Assembly: GCA_009760855.2 (NCBI GenBank)
Contig: WPIO01000044.1
Coordinates: 3,152,893 to 3,216,892, forward strand
Origin: Cristatella mucedo
Taxonomy: Eukaryota; Bryozoa; Phylactolaemata; Cristatellidae
Reading direction: 5' to 3'
Length of the DNA stretch: 64,000 nt
Shown: in pieces, positions 12,515-24,873 of the stretch
Position numbering within the stretch: the first letter of the stretch is position 1
Layout of the letters: every line of letters starts with the position of its first letter
Translations under genes and position numbers: made by a program
Notes under the pieces: generated by a model
Seen by the model: only the letters and a program-made list of their open reading frames with translations
Told to the model about the DNA's origin: nothing
Database searches by the model: none

Positions 12515-12655
12515 GAACATGCAGGTGTGTGCACACATCCGGGCCCAATCACTGACTTGGTGAGAGGTCTGCTAGAAGATGCCGATCGAATAGCAGTTTA
12601 CGGTGGACACTGGGGGGAGGCTCTCGCGAGGCAAGAGGCCATACTGGCCATATGG
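12515..12655 (+). other. Possible orphan exon, unrecognised
   Basis: A plus-strand frame of about 47 codons lies between a good acceptor (GTATCTTGCAG at 12504-12514) and a weak donor (GTATCG from 12656). It contains DADRIAVYGGHWGEALARQE, which looks like globular protein. I do not recognise the family, no partner exon was found, and minus-strand frames of 109-115 codons overlap it. It could be chance. Confidence 0.2.
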
Positions 12656-13612
12656 GTATCGACTCGATTAGCATGACAAAGTGCTGCACGTACGTACTGC
12701 TTGAGCTTGGAAAAAGTATTTGTTGTATTCTTGAGTGCTGTGTTATTGCTCGATGTACAGACAAGTCTCTTCCAGCTTTGCTGGTAACAACAGACATTAG
12801 TAATGCTTCCTCGAAGGTCACGGCTATCCCTGATTTGGCAAGTCCTGGCCGATCCACCGAAGCAATTTCGTAGGTCACACTTCTTGAAGCTGCTCAGTTT
12901 AGAGTCACCACTTCTGAGGATGGCTTGGCAGTTTTTTCCATTCAATGCTATGGTTTGAAATTAGGCTCTTCGAACCCCTATCTAATATTACCTAGGGTAT
13001 TGCATGCAGCCACACAAATAAATTCTACCTGTCTTTTATGTAAGACTGTAAGTTAGATGGGGTTTTCAGAATAAGTAGAAACATGGAGGTAAGATGAATG
13101 TCCACACGAAGAGGTATGCAGAAGCGATCGAATATATGCGAAATGATCTAGAATCCCAGTTAGAGTGGGAGGGAATCCCAAAGTCTCTGGCCTGAAATCC
13201 TGGTTAGCTTTGAGTAGGACCAGGCAGAATCATCTATAAGGTTAAAGGGCAAGGAGAGAGAGTCCAATAGGTACATTTTGGTCGCTTGTATCGGCGGCTG
13301 GCCTAAATATCTCAGTCCAGTAGAATGGAAGTCACTTGCCAATACAGATAGAGCAAAACACTCCACCGAAGAGAAAAACCGCAGGACAATTCAAGCGTTT
13401 AATATAGAAGCCAGAAGCAATCCTAATGGTAAAGGTAATACTAGTTCCAAGGGCCATATGTTGGGGTTAAAAAGCAATGGCTTACTATGCAGTCGTTAGT
13501 GAACTGGAAACAGAAAGCAACCACGATCACCGTAGTCAAGCAGTACAACTAAACTGGCACGACGGCTGGAATAAAACGGCAAACTTATTTTGCAAGATCC
13601 AATGGTCTCGTG
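12656..13612. other. Unassigned stretch downstream of PUSL1-like gene
   Basis: Probable 3' flank of the minus-strand gene that ends at 13613. No canonical AATAAA follows the stop on the minus strand, though CAAAATAAG occurs at about 13588-13596. Nothing else was recognised. Confidence 0.4.
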
Positions 13613-13888
13613 TCAGGCTACCACAAGCCACCGTCCCAGCAGACTAAGAGTTATGCATGAAACTTTACTATGGCAATGCAAGAAATGGAACAGCAGCATG
13701 CTCTGTCGTCCTTTATTACCTTGGTCGTCATATTCTACACCTGTCAAGTAGAGGCCTGAAGGTGGTGCCACAAATACTTCTGTGGGCTTAAGATGAGTGG
13801 CAAGCGGTTCTCGGATGAGCTCAGCTATACGAGCAAGTTCCATTTGACCCTTGCCAGCAGCTATCATTGTTCCGACCAAGCGACGAAC
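13613..13888 (-). CDS. PUSL1: tRNA pseudouridine synthase (TruA family, PUSL1-like), exon 7 of 7 with stop
   Basis: Terminal exon, residues 257-347. The acceptor is TGTGCGTGCAG just before 13888, phase 0, joining exon 6 so that FLYRQ runs into VRRLVG. Together they form the conserved C-terminal TruA motif (F-Y-x-Q-V-R-x-x-V-G) that packs against the active site. It is followed by MIAAGKGQ, a helix LARIAELI and the family's final strand APPSGLYLTGVEY. The last 28 or so residues (after DDQGNKG) resemble nothing in the family and may be a lineage-specific tail, or a further intron may remove them. The stop is at 13613-13615. Confidence 0.88.
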   Translation of the reverse strand, partial: VRRLVGTMIAAGKGQMELARIAELIREPLATHLKPTEVFVAPPSGLYLTGVEYDDQGNKGRQSMLLFHFLHCHSKVSCITLSLLGRWLVVA

Positions 13889-14079
13889 CTGCACGCACAG
13901 ACGAATCATCCCCTAAAGACGTCTTCAGCATTAGGAATGCAACGAATCAACCACTATCTGCTATGAAAATGTAAGCTTATTGTAAATTATTGTAATTATG
14001 TGTGTAGTGAGCTTTTGCAAACACACCCATACAATGTAATTTGATAAAGCCTCAGCCATTACATAAGTGAAAACCACAG

Positions 14080-14352
<273 letters not shown>

Positions 14353-14429
14353 CGGCTACCTAAGTCCTGGTCTGCGGCTATGTGTACAATCCAGCATAAT
14401 GGGACACTAGCTGCACATACAACCGCTGA

Positions 14430-14835
14430 CACTTACCATCCTCCTTTCCTCTTCTACCTCTATCTTTCTTCATCGGTCTGTCTGTATATCAGTCCTCTTT
14501 GTCTGTCTGTATGTCATGTATCCTCTTTCCCCCTCTCTTCTTCTCCGTGTCCATCTCACTCTCTCCACCTCCCTCTCCTGTCTCTTACTCTCATTCTGGC
14601 AATCACTCCCTCCTCTCTCTCTCTTTTTACTCTGTTACTCTTTGTCTGTCTGAATCTGCCCCCTCTTTTATCTCTGTTTGTTAACTCCTTGTCTGTCTGC
14701 TTCTGTCGCCACCTCTGGTGTCTTCTATTTTTTCACTTCCTTCTTTTCCCCCATTCCATTATTTTCTTTTTTGCCTTCCTCGGTCCACGTCTCTCTTTCC
14801 ATACCACTCTGTCTGCCGTCTGTCTGTCCCTCCCT

Positions 14836-14894
<59 letters not shown>
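14430..14894. repeat. Pyrimidine-rich low-complexity tract ending in (CT)n
   Basis: Plus strand is almost pure C/T for about 460 bases with many CTGTCTGT words, ending in a perfect (CT)n at 14840-14894. The open frames here (up to 188 codons, Leu/Ser-rich) are composition artefacts. It lies inside intron 6. Confidence 0.9.
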
Positions 14895-14895
<1 letters not shown>

Positions 14896-15344
14896 GCTCT
14901 CTCCCGATCTTTCATGGGAGGTGCTGCATTAATAAGGCATCAGTGACATGCCGACAACCGTATAGTGCTTCCTAGTCGACTGGGATTCGGTCTTGCTGAC
15001 TTAAAATGCACCATGCTTTTTAAGCTGGCTCTATAGGGGGTACAAATACTGAAGAAGGTAAGGTTTAGTCACGTTTAAAACTTACATTTGATAATAAAAG
15101 CTTCAGGGCAAGTAAGCTGATGAGAAAACAATGGTCCAAATAGGCAAGTCCGGTAAGAATAGGTCAGGGTTGGAGCTAGCAAACAAAATTCAGATATGAT
15201 TCTGACGGCGGGTCACATATTCATTAATATGCATCCATTAGGATAATCTTATTACATTCTAGAGCTAGCGCAAAGAAACACAGGGCTATTAGTATCGTGA
15301 TCCCTGCCCAGTCTAAGTGCACACATGCACACCACAGGACTCAC
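14895..15344. other. Rest of PUSL1-like intron 6
   Basis: Intron sequence, minus-strand donor GTGAGT at 15344-15339. No repeat was recognised. Confidence 0.6.
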
Positions 15345-15588
15345 CTGGCGATATAAGAAACCAGTAGACTTGAAAAGGACATCCACGTATTCATAATTCT
15401 TGTTCCGAAAGCTGAAATAGCTATCTAGCAGGCCTTCCTTTCCAGTGAGCACATCCACCGTCAGGGACCTGTATGTAGTCACAAACCTGTCTTCATTGGC
15501 TGCTGGCTTACTACAGAAGTGAATGAAGTCATGGCTGCCTGTAAACAGTGTAGCCACTGCCTTCACTCGATCCATCTCAATCGGCAAA
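15345..15588 (-). CDS. PUSL1: tRNA pseudouridine synthase (TruA family, PUSL1-like), exon 6 of 7
   Basis: Residues 176-256 plus the last base of codon 175. Acceptor TCTCTATTACAG precedes 15588; donor GTGAGT follows 15345. It carries the second TruA domain: a helix RVKAVATLFTG leading into GSHDFIHF (residues about 192-199), the family motif G-x-H-D-F-x-x-F, then RFVTTYRSLTVDVL and the strand YVDVLFKSTGFLYRQ. Motif order and spacing match TruA enzymes. Confidence 0.93.
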
Positions 15589-16587
15589 CTGTAATAGAGA
15601 TGTGCTTCATGTGTTTATATCAGCATCGAGTAATCTTATTATGATCCTATGACCCTAGCCTATGGTAGGTATACACCAATTCGATCCTACTAACGCTCGA
15701 CCCAGGCAGACAATGATGGGCAAGTTCACAAAGGTACGGTCAGAATAAGCTTGAACGCTTGACCGCTGGGTTCAGAGATGGTCACAGGAAAACTCAGCAG
15801 CAACGATGCTATTGGTCTTGGGATAAAACAATAGAACGATGGTAGTTTGGTAAGCCAATATGCACCACAAATCCCTCTGGTAAATGATATCGGCATCTAC
15901 ACTAACATTATTAAGTATTATAAACGTGTAGAAAGGCTCTCGACCATTTCATGGACTCAACCACAACTAACAACTAGTGTTAGGACTCACAGCTATATAA
16001 CCAGTACTGGTAAAAATTATTGCCTCAAAGCAACGCCAATAAAAAAAGCAGCATCAACTACTCGACAGTATGCAGCCGATAAGATAAAAACAGGAATACT
16101 CATGTCTCGTAACTTTTCTCATGCTTCTAATGCAGTTTCCAATAAATTTTGAAGCAAAATATATTACGGTGCACAGATCAAACAATCGGGTTCATTTTTA
16201 TTTTTGTTTAGTAATGATTACGGTAACTTTACAATTTTAGATGAGCTAGTCCTCACAAGACTACTCAAGGTAATAACATGCGTTCTTAGTGGTCTAAATT
16301 CGAGGGCCTGAAGGTCCTGCATACAAACGTCAGTGACCTTAAAAGGTTCTGCGGCAGTAGCTTCTATTAAACCTACAGTGTATAATAGGATCCACCTCTA
16401 AGCTGGCACTGCACAAATCAAAAACATTAAGCACAATTCTGAGTTTACCTAACGTTTTGCACCTTGAATCAATTTAATTTGAAGCTACTGTAATGAACAT
16501 AAAATAGTTGTATTCTACACACAAAGGGAAAAGCATCATTGCAGCAGTTTGTGCTCAAGCTCTTCTGATCACAGAAAGCAGTTGTAC
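15589..16587. other. PUSL1-like intron 5
   Basis: 999-base intron, GTACAA donor at 16587 and TTACAG acceptor at 15589 (minus strand). A 101-codon plus-strand open frame (15847-16152) has no recognisable motif and is taken as chance. Confidence 0.6.
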
Positions 16588-16815
16588 CTGACATGTCCAA
16601 AGCATCTCAAGTCGAATGCCGTAAGTGGCAGCCCGTGTAGGAAGAGATGCTTGACTGGCATGCCAGACAGGCTAGCAATCCCACACAACCGCTGGAGCTC
16701 CTCCTTGCTGGTCAAATAATCTTTTGGCCCTAGTGCAAGCCGGTACACATAAGTCCTCGACTTCACCAGCCTCCTGGCATGAAAAGACGATGGCACTTGC
16801 CGAATGTCTACGATG
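16588..16815 (-). CDS. PUSL1: tRNA pseudouridine synthase (TruA family, PUSL1-like), exon 5 of 7
   Basis: Completes codon 99, encodes residues 100-174 and starts codon 175. Acceptor TTTTGAAG precedes 16815; donor GTACAA follows 16588. It contains SSFHARRLVKSRTYVYRLA (about 108-126), the TruA motif F-H-A-R ... R-x-Y-x-Y-R; the arginine and tyrosine of this motif contact the flipped uridine in known TruA structures. It starts IVDIRQVP, matching the usual 'I-x-V ... x-V-P' lead-in. Confidence 0.93.
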
Positions 16816-19139
16816 CTTCAAAATGAAAGCCAAACACTAAATCAAGCCACTACAGCAGATATATTTGAGCTCAAATAACTAGGCAATAACAGTATGTTGA
16901 CAACAGCTGTCCTAAGATCAGATTTGCAATAGTGCACAACAATATAGAGGAACTACCGTTAACAAAAGCAGGCCATCACAAATCTGCAGTAAGCTTCTAT
17001 TAAAGATAGCAAAGGTAACCGGTCCTCAATTCTCTTGTCTACCTTTTCAGTACCACAGTTACATCTAGCATGCACCGTGAAAAATCATGAGAAATTCAAT
17101 TCGAAAATAATGACCATACATGTAAGCATATGCAAGCTGTGCATGGCTCAGCTAAAATGGTTGACCGACCGAAAGATCGTAGCTAAGACTTGACTATCTT
17201 CGGCAGGCTACTCATTTGATCTGTTCCACTATGGGATAATCTCGACAGCATTTACATACGTAATTAATAACAATGACCAAAAGCCTGATTGACACTATTT
17301 CATAATTCAATACATAATTCAAGGTTCAATTTCATCGATAAGAGTGCTTGTTGCTTTATATGTAAATTAGTAAATTATTTCTTCTGATGTTTTTGACACG
17401 ACACTTATCTTATATGTACCACCGTAGGAGTACTGAAAATATATATAACAGATGGCCAAATGTAAGCATGATATCAAACGATTTGTGTTTAAGGACCAAC
17501 TGACTTGGATACTCACTCATGAACTCACATTCAAAATAGCTTGGGTTGATGGACAGAGTCCGAACGACTTAAACCTTTCAAATCCAATCAACATCGTTTT
17601 GTTAACAGAACCCACGGACTCATTGATTTCAAAACTCACTTACGAACTCAAATATCATTTAAGAACGCCTGTAGACCTGATCAAATCATATACTTAGTTT
17701 GAATACGAGTCCACGAGTGAGCCTGTCCCATAAATACAAGTTGCCGGTGGAACGCTTATGTTGAGCCCTACGTGAAATGTATAGCACTATTTCGATGGTA
17801 CAGTTATGGTGAGTGTGATGCCAAAAATACCAGAGGAAATAAGTTTCTTAATTTGTCAGCACCGAGGAGATTTCTAGCAACTGCTGGTTAGGTCTCCATA
17901 ACCAAAAGGATTACTCTTACAGCTGTTTATTATAGCTGATGGAAAAGCTAGATAGCAAATAATTGCAGGAGTCTCAGACAATGGTTTCTGCACCCTTGCA
18001 TATGATTTTTGATACTTAACAACCCACCCAGGCGATTTATTTGCAAATGATCAAGCAAGAGCAGGTCAAGTGTACCAGCCTTGCTTTTTAGTTAAAATAG
18101 CAAAGGCTTTTTGCACATCATCACGTTTCTTTGCATCTTTCCAGAGCTACATTCAGTAGCTTGATCTATGGTTAACAGAATTCGCACGGTCAAGAGCAGA
18201 GGCTATTAACTGGCGTCAAAGCACCACTTCCTTAGCGACAGCAAGACCAGTTAAATGTGAACCAATAGGTCCAGAAGTCACAGCCACATTATCTGGCATC
18301 AGCTTGAACAGCCCTTTTGATATTAATCGAACATTTGTTGAATGTACACAGACACACAGGCACACACACACACACACACACACAGATACGCTAACGTACG
18401 TGTCTCCATTTATAACATTACAGTATACTGAACGTTTTCCTTGACTCATTCAAAGCCTAATCTTTTTCCAGTGCAGAAACGCAAGCCAACAGCAATCATC
18501 TCATACAACACGAATAAGCATGTAGCATACATTCAAGTCAAGCTTCACAAGGATGCACAGTAACAATAATGAAAGGTTGGCACTGCCAACTAACCTAAAT
18601 TATCCATATGCACAGCTTCTTGCCTCGAGAACTAGTTCCGACTCACGGATCAACTATCACGTCTATGCCGAGGACACCCAACAGCACTTATCACTAAACA
18701 CTGCCAGAGTCAGCTGCAGGGTTTGATCAAGTGACATGGTGTCTTGTAAACATTAGGTCTTGGATGTCGGCAAGCTTCCAAAGCTAAAGGACAAAAAGAC
18801 TGAACTAAGAATCACAGAAAATTCAAAACACTGACAATTCTGCATTTTTTTACTGCTATGGTTAACCAAGGATTGTTTGCTCCTTGATTTTTCTCTAGGC
18901 TAAATTACTGCAGCTCAGTTATGGTAAGGTCGCCTAAAAATGCTACTATGCCACTTTGTGTGGTGACTATGACCGTTAGGTTTATAATTAAACCCAAAAT
19001 TTTTAGTTACATGTCTGCTTTGCCATGAGAGCTGTGGTGGCTCCAAGGCCTCAATCGGAGGATACATACCAAAATCTTTAGTCTGACTCATATGGCCCAC
19101 GATGCTCACTTCCTTGAAACCAAAACTGCTCGTGCTTAT
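16816..19139. other. PUSL1-like intron 4, 5'-distal part
   Basis: No gene or interspersed repeat recognised. A short pure (AC)n is at 18361-18383. An 81-codon plus-strand open frame (17452-17697) has no family match I recognise. Confidence 0.5.
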
Positions 19140-19418
<279 letters not shown>

Positions 19419-19617
19419 ACACATATATACATACACATATTCATATATTCAACATCCTCCTCTTGCCAAAGATCCTCTGAGGATCTTAAATAATATTATT
19501 TATCATTTTAACAGACCATTTCACAACAGCAGTCTCTTCCCTGTTTAAACACTCTTGATGATAGATGCTTGGCTCTGAGGGTTCATAAGCCTTTGGAAAT
19601 CGAAGCTGAAATTCTTG

Positions 19618-19800
19618 GTAAGCCATAATGGCCCACTAGGTAAGGCGGTTGCTTTTCACGACGTAGGCACCGAGCTCGTGGGTTCAAATCCTTCGGTGGA
19701 CGATCCTTTATTGCCACTGCAAGTGATGGTGATAACCTTAAGGGCTCTTCTGCCTCTATACAAAGGAGGCTGTTAAAGCAGCTGGTATTTTGTTGTTGTT
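19618..19800 (+). mobile_element. SINE-2 copy (tRNA-derived)
   Basis: Head resembles a tRNA: A-box-like TGGCCCACTAGGTAAGGCGG at about 19629-19648 and a good B box GGTTCAAATCC at about 19681-19691. The body (CACTGCAAGTGATGGTGATA) and 3' part (AAAGGAGGCTGTTAAAGCAG) follow, and it ends in a TTGTTGTTG run. The same element occurs at 29518-29700, and its 3' part at 42463-42545. Confidence 0.85.
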
Positions 19801-20079
19801 GAGCAACGTTGACATAATTTCTCCTACTGACAATCCAGTCGTCCTTTGCTGTCACTTCTTTGCAGCCCCAATTACATTCTCTAAGTCACTTCTGATTTCA
19901 GTGAGTTCAAAAAAACTGTCCAGCATAAATCACTCGTTTAGTCTCTGGGCTTTGTGGAGTTATTCACGTGATGTCAACATGTAGCAACCTCCTCATTTTC
20001 CTGAAAAGAAATACTTGCCGCCCACATTCATGTGATTATGATGCATAACATCACTCCAAGCGGCTCTCCATCAAACAGC

Positions 20080-20705
20080 TCACCGATTTCAAGATCACTA
20101 ATTCATTCTCTTACTCTGGCCTAACTACAGGAAATAATTTCACATAAGGCTTTCTGTTATATCACCCACTCTTCTTACTCTGATTGCTTGGTTGTGCCCT
20201 AACTAACTTAAAAATCCCTTGGATGCGTTTAGCTAAAATTCTCCCAAAGCTTAGAACTCACTACCGACATCATGCCATCTGCTGATTAGACGAAACTAAA
20301 AAAGAAGCTGAAACCTACCTGTTCCATAAGGCCTTTGCTCTATCCGAGTGAATTGTCCTCTTATGTGGTGTGCATTATGAAACTGTGCACATTGTGACTA
20401 TGGGCTACAGCCACATGGTTTTGTATAGCATTACTGTGGACTTGTATTTTTTCCAGTATGCTTTTTGCCAGTGCAAGATAGAGTAAGTATTGCTAGCCAG
20501 CGAACTCTTTGGCCAGCAGCCGTAAGTGTTCCGTGTACTTTTTCGTGCCTGTCTTACCATGATAACAGCATGCTTTTGCATTTTTGCCTAAGCAGAATAC
20601 CATGCCTTTTTTTAACTACTGGTTATTACTTCACTTTCAAAGACTTGTAAAGCACTTGACTAGATTAAGTTCTCTTATGGAGCTGTACAAACACTTATTA
20701 TTACA
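20080..20705 (+). mobile_element. LINE 3' end, plus strand, decayed
   Basis: Translation near 20230-20350 recalls the C-terminal LINE segment (KLKKKLKTYLFHKAFAL in corrected frames). The tail has CTTGACTAGATTAAGTTCTC and TATTATTA. It is diverged from family A. Confidence 0.6.
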
Positions 20706-20870
20706 TCGGGATCTGCCAATTTTGTCTGCTAAAGTTTGACAGAATAGATACGATGTGTGTGTGCATGTATTGTCTGTGCATGCACACACATGCATGCAAT
20801 TACATAAGCAATTATTGATTCTTGCACATACGTTTTAGCAAAAAAGAAGCAAACAAATCTGCAGTCTTAC

Positions 20871-20954
20871 CGTATTGGTTCGCTGAATTTGTCCAAGTGA
20901 TAATTCAGTGCAGCCGTCATGAGTCTAGGATTGCACACAGCTGAGTTATCTTTG
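20871..20954 (-). CDS. PUSL1: tRNA pseudouridine synthase (TruA family, PUSL1-like), exon 4 of 7
   Basis: An 84-base exon completing codon 71, encoding residues 72-98 and starting codon 99. Acceptor GATCTGTCTTTAG precedes 20954; donor GTAAGA follows 20871. It encodes NPRLMTAALNYHLDKFSEPI, which fits the TruA segment between the catalytic loop and FHAR, where family members have '..L...LN..L....I'. Phases match both neighbouring exons exactly. Confidence 0.9.
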
Positions 20955-21465
20955 CTAAAGACAGATCACAAGATATTTAAAAGAAGTCATTTGAAGTACA
21001 TGTTGGCCATGTTCAAACAAGCCACTCCATGGTCAAAGCTTATGTAAACCCTTTCATCAACAGAAGAATTATCAAACTTATGCACTCTCTAACTGCAGGC
21101 AAAAAAGCACTAGAATACAGCCTCTTACTGCCTGAATTGAAGCACAGCAGAAACAAACACAGCCTCCAGCAGGAGCTAAGAAGGCTACAGTTTACTTGGT
21201 GTTAGTAGCGTGTTACGAGCCGTGAAACTGAGCTTACTCTTCAGGCCATATACATGTCACATACGCCAGAAACACACTGGGTCTGTCGCCCCCATGGCCT
21301 CAGCTGCGCTGGTTTCCCGCAAGCTCTAGCACACACTCTAACCTAACTAGCATGCACGAAGAACCAATGGACTAGGCATGAGGCATAGCCACGGCGACCT
21401 GCTGTGTGGGCGATGTGTCCTGACGAGAGAGCCCTTTATCAGATCCCTACTTAGCACCAAGCCTA
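20955..21465. other. PUSL1-like intron 3, start of distal part
   Basis: No repeat recognised. This is the acceptor end of an 11.6 kb intron (32544-20955). Confidence 0.5.
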
Positions 21466-22115
21466 CATAGACACTCACTGCTTGCTGGTCTACCGGCCGG
21501 TGCAATCAAGGCGCTTACAGCTGGTGCAACACTGCAGCTAGGCTTCTCTGTCGTAAGCAGTGAAGTTGCCACATCACACCACTTCTCGACGAACTGCACT
21601 GGCTCCCAGTCAAGCAATGCATCGACTTCATTTTAGGTCCATTCATTCTTTGGCTCCAGCCTACCTATCTGAACTACTCTCCCACCAGGTTGAGCATAGT
21701 ACCACCTGCTTTTCAGAACCTAACTGTTTACCTATACCTCGTACAAATCTCAAATCCTTTGGAGACCGAGCCTTTAGTTTGTATGCTCCCAAATCCTGAA
21801 ACTTACTCTCGACCGACATCTCCTGATTGTCAACATTTAAAAAGAAACTAAAAACGCATGTATTTATCACAGGGTTTAGTGGGTGCCTGTGATTTGTCCT
21901 TTATGTGCTTATGTGTGCTGACACTGTGCATACTGCCACTAACCATACTTGCATTCTGATGCTGTGCATGCCACCATTAACCATGCTATTTTTGTTATTT
22001 ATTCAGCATGCTACCACTAAACACTCGATCGTGCTTCCTTTGCAGCAAATGTAAAGTGCCTAGAAAAAGATTGAGTTCTCTGAGGGTGCTATAATAAATG
22101 TATTATTATTATTAC
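21466..22115 (+). mobile_element. LINE family A 3' part, plus strand
   Basis: C-terminal coding remnants: FRSIHSLAPAYLSELLSHQ and IPRTNLKSFGDRAFSLYAPK, with small deletions. The 3' UTR, the hairpin region CTAGAAAAAGATTGAGTTCT and (ATT)n end the copy. Confidence 0.85.
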
Positions 22116-22119
22116 ACCA

Positions 22120-22280
22120 GGATACGAGTAGCTAGCACACTGTGCACTCTCACTCTTACTTACTCTAAACTCTCTGTCTGTTTCTCTGTCTCTCTTACTC
22201 ATTAGCTCTCTTCTACTCACCGTCTCCCTGCCTCTCTCTCTCTCTCTCTCTGCTTCTGCATGTCTCTCTTTTTATTCTGC
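22120..22280. repeat. CT-rich low-complexity stretch
   Basis: Plus-strand pyrimidine-rich run with CTCTCTGTCTGTTTCTCTGT words and a short pure (CT)n near 22233-22250. Confidence 0.8.
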
Positions 22281-22299
22281 TAGTTTACTCTTTGTCTGT

Positions 22300-23403
22300 A
22301 TTTGTGTGTGCATGTCCGTCTGTAACTCCACAAAGACCATGTGGGTGGTACACAGGAGAGTTTTGTATAGCGCACTCACAGCCTAAGCGGCTTTCGGTAC
22401 GCATTCGGTAGCCAACAGACTTCATCTCACACAAGAAAGAGAACGTGAGAAGCATAGCTGAGTCAGGAGAGCAGTTGAGGTAGTGAGTAGCATAGAAGTA
22501 GCAGCTCAGGACTGCTGAAAAGGATGAGCCATAGTCAGCAGCAGGAGAGTAGATGTCTCTGCATAAGAATTGTGGATGGAGTTCCACAGTCTAGGTCCTG
22601 CAGAGCTAAAGCTTCTGTCGCCAACAGTCTTTAGGCGGAGAAAGGGAACAGCTGATTTATTGTCCATACATAACATGAGGGCACGAGGGGGCTGAAACTG
22701 GTTCAGCAGTTCAGCTAGGTATGGAGAAACCTAGCCACGTGGGACAGCGTAGAAACTTTGCTCTGTATCCATTGATCGGCAGGGGGCCATGGCAGCTCCT
22801 TCAGCAAAGAAGACACATTGCTGAACCTCGGGGATTTGTTGACTAAACTAGCCATTTTCATCAACAGCTGCAGAGATTTAATGGATTTTGTTCCAGTAGC
22901 CCAGTCAATCTAGCCGAGAATGGGGAGCTAGTTAGATTTTTTGCAAATCACCATAAAAGACAGTTTCCAATCTTAGATAGGGATCAGACGTGATGGCTAG
23001 CTGTGGAAGCAGTCTTCTTTACTAGGATTTCAAAATGTAGACAGCTGTCAAAGATAACACCCAAATTCCGAGCACACGATGATGGTCGCACAACCGCATC
23101 ATCTATTAGAAGAGCAAAGTTTTCTACTCCAGCTACATGCTTGGGGAGTCCAATAAGTAGCAGTGCCATTTTATCATCGTAAAGTTTAAGGAAAATTGCC
23201 AACATCCAGAATCGAAAGTCTGCAAGGAAAGCATTCAGTTTATTAGTTGACACAGCAGATTCCAACGGTCTAAATGACAAATACAGCTGATTATCTCAGC
23301 ATAAAAATGACAGCCCATTCTAAGGGCCCAAATAATTTTTCCCAGAGGTTGGGTATACATGGAGAACAGCAAACCGAGGATGGACCCTTGAGGGACTCTA
23401 CAG
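22300..23403 (-). mobile_element. LINE family B, 3' part, interrupted copy
   Basis: Minus strand from 23403 down to the 3' end near 22320. 23280-22984 encodes the end of the RT domain (FLKLYDDKMALLLIGLP, RPSSCARNLGVIFDSCLHFE), and 22760-22330 the C-terminal region. At 23403 the copy stops after ACTCTACAGGTGA; its continuation is at 25743-26150. A plus-strand family A element fills the gap. Confidence 0.82.
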
Positions 23404-24873
23404 GTGAATGACTGCACCTCAATATCTAAATTTAAGCAGGTCACTAGTGATCTCGTCCTGAAGTTCATACCTCAATCAATGAAGATAACAAGTCCTTTGG
23501 CCCCCATTCCCACTGTCCTGCTCCTACGTTGCATTGATCTGCTGCTGGAATGCATAACTAACATCATTAATATGTCATTAGCCTCAGGTCATGTCCCAGC
23601 ACCTTTCAAAAAACCTGTAGTCGGGCCACTTCCCAAGAAAGCGACACTAGACCAAGAAAACTTAAGCAACCACCGCCCAGTCTCCCTTCTACCATTACTA
23701 TCAAAGACACTGAAACGGGTCGTGGTGGACCAGCTGACCTCATATATTGAAACTTCAAACCTTGCTAGTAAGTTCCAGTCTCGCTTTGGAGCGAATCACT
23801 CCACAGAATCAGCATTGCTTAGGGTGTACAACGACCTACTTAAAAATGCAGACATGGGTAGAGTGTCTCTGCTTGTTTTGTTCGATCTTTCGGCAGCTGT
23901 TGAAACTATCGGTAACCAAGTCTTTCTCGAGCGCCTCTCATCTTGCCTGGGCATCAGTTGCACTGCACTGCATTAGTTTAGGTCTAATCTCAGTGGGAGA
24001 CTCCAGAGTATTGACGTGAATAGACAAAGATCATCCGAGGTACCTCTGAAATATTGGGTACCTCAGGGCTCCGTGCTAGGTCCGGTTCTTTCTTATACTC
24101 TCCCTCTTGCTGATGTGATTGCCAAGCACAAGCTAGGCTTTCACTTCTATGGGGATGACACTCAGTTGTACCTTTGCTTTGATCCCTCCCAGCCTTAGAG
24201 CACCTCAAATTCTCTCAACTCACTTGCTGCATGTATTGATGACATCCACAAATGGATGGCAGCAAATTTTCTAAAACTAAACGATGATGAAACTTACTAG
24301 TCATGGACAAACCAAGTGTGATTCAGAAACTGGAACGTTAAAATTGTTAACGTTAAAAACGTTAAAAATTGGCTCTACCAGCATATCTCCTCTTGAATCA
24401 GCTCGAAATCTAGGTGTCATGTTCCAAAGTGACCTCTCGTTAGACGAACACATCAGCTCCACAATCAAGTCTGCCTACTTTCTGCTACATAACACTGGTA
24501 AAATTCGGGCTTGTTTAGATAAGGATACCACGTCTAAGTTGGTCCATGCATTTGTGACATCCCGTCTTGACTTCTGTAACTCGCTGCTTGCTGGCCTACC
24601 GGCATGTGCTATCAGGTGCTTACAGCTGATGCAAAACCCTGCAGCTAGGCTTGTCTGTCGTGAGCGTCTCAGTTGCCACATCACACCACTTTTCGCCGAC
24701 CTGCACTGGCTCCCAGTCAAGCAACGATCGACTTCAAGGTTTTGTCGCTCACTTTTAGGTCACTTCATTCTTTGGCTCCACCCTATCTCTCAGATCTACT
24801 CCGCCACCAGGCCAAGCATCGTACAACCTGCTTTTTGGAATCCAACAGTTAACCAATACCTCGCAAAAACCTC
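23404..24873 (+). mobile_element. LINE family A, left part of a nested copy
   Basis: Long plus-strand RT coding remnant: LASGHVPAPFKKPVVGPLPK, SNHRPVSLLPLLSKTLKRVV, SLLVLFDLSAAVETIG (motif A, FDTIDH decayed), VPQGSVLGP (motif B) and FHFYGDDTQLYLCFDPSQ (motif C, YADD read as YGDD). RNLGVMFQSDLSLDEH and KLVHAFVTSRLDFCNSLLAG follow. Several stops and frameshifts make it inactive. At 24873 it is broken by a family B fragment and resumes at 25348. Confidence 0.88.

Noticed and set aside
14380..14975. Leu/Ser-rich frame of 188 codons with apparent membrane segments
   Set aside because: It is the translation of a pyrimidine-rich low-complexity tract.
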